Positions 61,885 to 64,000 of a stretch of DNA of 64,000 nt are shown here, one piece after another. The first letter of the stretch is position 1; each line of letters begins with the position of its first letter. Location: assembly GCA_030549205.1 (NCBI GenBank), contig JAUKTV010000006.1:638501-702500 (forward strand), in the 5' to 3' direction. Under the pieces are notes generated by a model. It was not told where the DNA came from. It ran no database searches and saw only the letters and a list, made by a program, of their open reading frames with translations. The translations under genes were made by a program, and so were the position numbers. Origin of the DNA: Apiosordaria backusii. Lineage: Eukaryota; Ascomycota; Sordariomycetes; Sordariales; Lasiosphaeriaceae.

Positions 61885-62978
61885 CTATTGCTTCTTGTCA
61901 TTAGCATCCGTAGCATCCATCGCCTCCTTGGGCACAGCCGATGGCAGCTGCTTCTTCTCCTCGACCTTTGCCTCGACCTTTGCCTCGACCTTCTGCTTAG
62001 CCTTCTTCTCGGCCTCCTTCTTCTCAGCCTCGTTCTTTTTCTCGGCCTTGATTTCCTCAACCAGCTTCTGGACTTTCTCGTCCTTCTCAGTCTGTTCAGC
62101 CGCCTTTGCGTCCGACTCGGGAGCCTTGGTTGCGACCTCGGTGCTCTCTGGTGCCACAACTGTCTCGTCGTCGTCGTCATCGGTTAACTCAGAGCCGTAG
62201 ATCTCGGGGTATTGTTTGAAGCAAGTCTGCATTCCTCTGTTTATTTTGTGAGCATCTCCGACGTAAATAGTGCATGGAAAAGAAACCCACTGGAACTTGT
62301 CAATGCACTCGATGCCCTTGGGCTCCTCCTTGCTGTAGACGAAGCAGCTGAAGGCAGCCTTGAACTCCTCGCCGCAAGGACCGTGGGCCATGCCGCCCAG
62401 GCAGGGGCAGTCCCAGTTGATCTCTCCAGTCTCAGGATTGAAGGCGCCCTGCTGGGAGGCTTCTTGCTCAAGAGCTTCGGGGGAACCGGGCTCGAGTTGT
62501 GCGGCTTGGGACTCGGTTGGTGTGGGTGTTGGCTTGTACTCCTCCTCCTTGGCGACCTGCTCGATCTCGGCTTCTACTGCGGCCTTCGTGGCCTGTGGTG
62601 GGGGTGGGGGAGGGACATGGCGGCGCTTCTCCTCGATGAGAGCGTCGATGGTGGGGAGGTCGGATTCGGAGAACTCGGCGGGGGCGGTTTGTGGTTGAGC
62701 TGTGCCAGACCAAACATGATTAGCATGGCCTTCGAGAAAAAAACGGCAGAGGAAGGAAGACACTTACGGAGCTCATCGGCGAAGATGGGGCTGGTGTTGT
62801 AGTAGTAGAGGGCAGCGCCGGCAAGACCCCATCGTACCACTGTCCCCTTCCATGTGCCGGTCTTTTTTGCGCCGGCCGAGGTCGAGGCGAAGCGGCGGGT
62901 GGGAGCGGTTACTAAGCCGGATGCCGTCGTCGGCGCTGGCCGAATTGCGCGCAAGGCGCAACGCGCGGAGCGGTACAT
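61885..62978 (-). CDS. mia40: Mitochondrial intermembrane-space import oxidoreductase MIA40
   Basis: Three exons (62768-62978, 62291-62699, 61885-62236; introns 68 and 54 nt) encode 323 residues. Mia40 oxidises small cysteine proteins as they enter the intermembrane space. Layout: an Arg-rich mitochondrial presequence (MYRSARCALRAIRPAP), then one inner-membrane anchor (VVRWGLAGAALYYY, about 48-61). Pro/Glu-rich spacer leads to the catalytic core, with the redox Cys168-Pro-Cys170 and twin CX9C pairs C179/C189 and C202/C212, split by the second intron. The C-terminal 100 residues are acidic and then a Lys/Glu/Ala-rich coil (VEAKVEAKVEEKK). The ATG at 62978 gives the presequence; a longer upstream frame has no targeting logic. 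It is a neighbour of OM14 on the same strand. Confidence 0.95.
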
Positions 62979-63468
62979 TCTGGCTGCAGGCTGTGTAGGA
63001 AGGGCTGGGTGGTGGAAGAAAAAAAACGATCTGGTCGAGGAAATCACTGCTCGGTATGCTGGGCCCGGTCCGGTGATCAACGAGCAGCTGCCGCAAAAGA
63101 TGGGACAGACCCCAAAATTTTGGTGATGGCTTCCAAGGCTCGTTCGGCATCCGCAGGGAATTTACCGGAGTCAGCGTGTGATTGGCCAATGGGGGGGGGC
63201 CTCATGTCCCCACAAATCCTATCAGCTTGAGCACGGACATTTCTTGCACTGATTGGGCTCACTGCATCATTGACATCTGACATCTGACATCTGCCAATAT
63301 CTCAATTTATTTCATCATGGGAGGTTCACCTCGTAACTCCTACGACTAAACACGCAGAAGAAAATATCCTCCAGCGCCTGAATCACATGGCCTATAGAAT
63401 ACTCCCGAATACCTCACGATAATCATCCGCTTACTCCTCCGCGTATGGCGACTCATCCACCTGGTTCT
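62979..63468. other. Intergenic upstream of MIA40
   Basis: About 490 nt containing the MIA40 promoter and the 3' flank of the last gene, with a short CATCTGACATCTGACAT repeat near 63270-63295. No gene is seen. Confidence 0.5.
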
Positions 63469-64000
63469 CTACCTGGGGAGGGCTGCCAAAAAGCGGGAGG
63501 GGCCCGAGGCTTTTTGAAGGGCTTCAACCTCCTCGAGCCAGTCCTCGCCTTGATACTTGCCCTTCTTCTTTTTCTGTTTCCCCTTTTGTTTGGCTGGGAC
63601 CACGACGGTCTCGGTCGGCTTTTCGGCGGCCTTTGCGGTGGGCTGTTGTTCACTGACCTTGTCGATGGGCTTCTGCACAACTTTGTCGACGGGTTTCTCA
63701 ACAACCTTGTCCACGGGCTCCTCGGCGGTTCTCTCAGCAGGCTTGGTGGTAACCTCGTCGATGGCGATGATAGGCTTGGCAGCGGGCTTGTCGGCGGGCT
63801 TCTCGACTGCCTTAACCGCAGACTTAACAACAGGGCCGTCGACTGGCTCGACGACAGGCTCCACAACAGGGCTGTCCACTGACTTGGGAACAGGTTTGAC
63901 CGGCGGTGTCTCGACAACTTTGGCCTTGTGTGACTCAACAGCCTTGGGGGTGCTCTGCGCCATCTGCTGCTTCGCCTGCTGCTCTGTCTGTTGTTCCGTT
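63469..64000 (-). CDS. Lys/Pro/Val-repeat protein, 5' end outside the window (partial)
   Basis: Only the C-terminal part is visible. From an internal Met at 63963 it reads 164 residues to TAG at 63469; the frame is open further upstream with Gln-rich sequence (EQQTEQQAKQQ) and runs off the window. The body consists of degenerate repeats such as EKPVDKVVQKPIDK and EPVVEPVDGPVV, without hydrophobic segments. The C-terminus has a basic stretch (KQKGKQKKKKGKYQGEDWLEEVEALQK). No family is recognised; it looks disordered. Confidence 0.6.
   Translation of the reverse strand, partial: TEQQTEQQAKQQMAQSTPKAVESHKAKVVETPPVKPVPKSVDSPVVEPVVEPVDGPVVKSAVKAVEKPADKPAAKPIIAIDEVTTKPAERTAEEPVDKVVEKPVDKVVQKPIDKVSEQQPTAKAAEKPTETVVVPAKQKGKQKKKKGKYQGEDWLEEVEALQKASGPSRFLAALPR

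Overview
This window is nuclear DNA from a filamentous ascomycete, most likely a Sordariales fungus near Podospora/Chaetomium. The evidence is short introns (about 50-80 nt) with GTAnGT-type donors and CTNAC branch points, tRNA genes with introns after position 37, a fungus-specific elongation factor eEF3, and a 208-residue homologue of the Podospora incompatibility protein HET-C with the same numbering of its ligand residues. Gene density is moderate, with 0.3-3.2 kb intergenic stretches, and there are no transposons, rRNA genes or CRISPR arrays. I found 23 coding genes (one cut by the window edge), two broken genes and four tRNA genes. Exon boundaries were set by hand from frame, splice signals and family conservation.

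Layout, 1-20.5 kb: an FAD monooxygenase (-), tRNA-Lys, an F-box/ankyrin protein (-), the HET-C glycolipid-transfer protein (-), a short HKD phospholipase D (+), a secreted TNT-type NAD glycohydrolase (+), a secreted selenium-binding/methanethiol-oxidase-like protein (-) and eEF3 (-). 20.5-34.6 kb: a long gene-free stretch, a CsbD-like small protein (+) ending 3 nt from a convergent, probably myristoylated unknown protein (-), a secreted S41 peptidase (-), a macrodomain protein (-) divergent from glutaminyl-tRNA synthetase (+), an F-box gene cut by an in-frame amber codon, and tRNA-Ser.

34.6-49.4 kb: a protein with a perfect GGGSQ/GGGYQ pentapeptide minisatellite (+), a decayed siderophore-esterase-like gene (-), an RDRGD-repeat membrane protein (-), a DUF4139 protein (+), an unknown Cys/His protein (-), an AP endonuclease (-), tRNA-Glu and tRNA-Ile (both with introns), a secreted NMT1/SsuA-like substrate-binding protein (+), and convergent to it a pseudokinase (-). 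49.4-64 kb: a DRB0094-type RNA ligase (-), an SNF5/Sfh1 chromatin remodelling subunit (+) with a long in-frame extension after its stop, a small secreted cysteine-containing protein (-), the mitochondrial outer-membrane protein OM14 (-) whose start codon is split by an intron, the import oxidoreductase MIA40 (-), and a Lys/Pro-repeat protein running off the window (-).

Fungal genes are not in operons. The functional groupings I can see are translation (eEF3, GlnRS, four tRNAs), mitochondrial biogenesis (OM14 next to MIA40), NAD/ADP-ribose chemistry (TNT NADase, macrodomain), lipid signalling/self-recognition (HET-C, PLD) and nucleic-acid repair (AP endonuclease, RNA ligase). The most interesting items are the split start codon, the RNA ligase, the pseudokinase beside the secreted binding protein, the pentapeptide minisatellite, the SNF5 3' extension and the two decaying genes.
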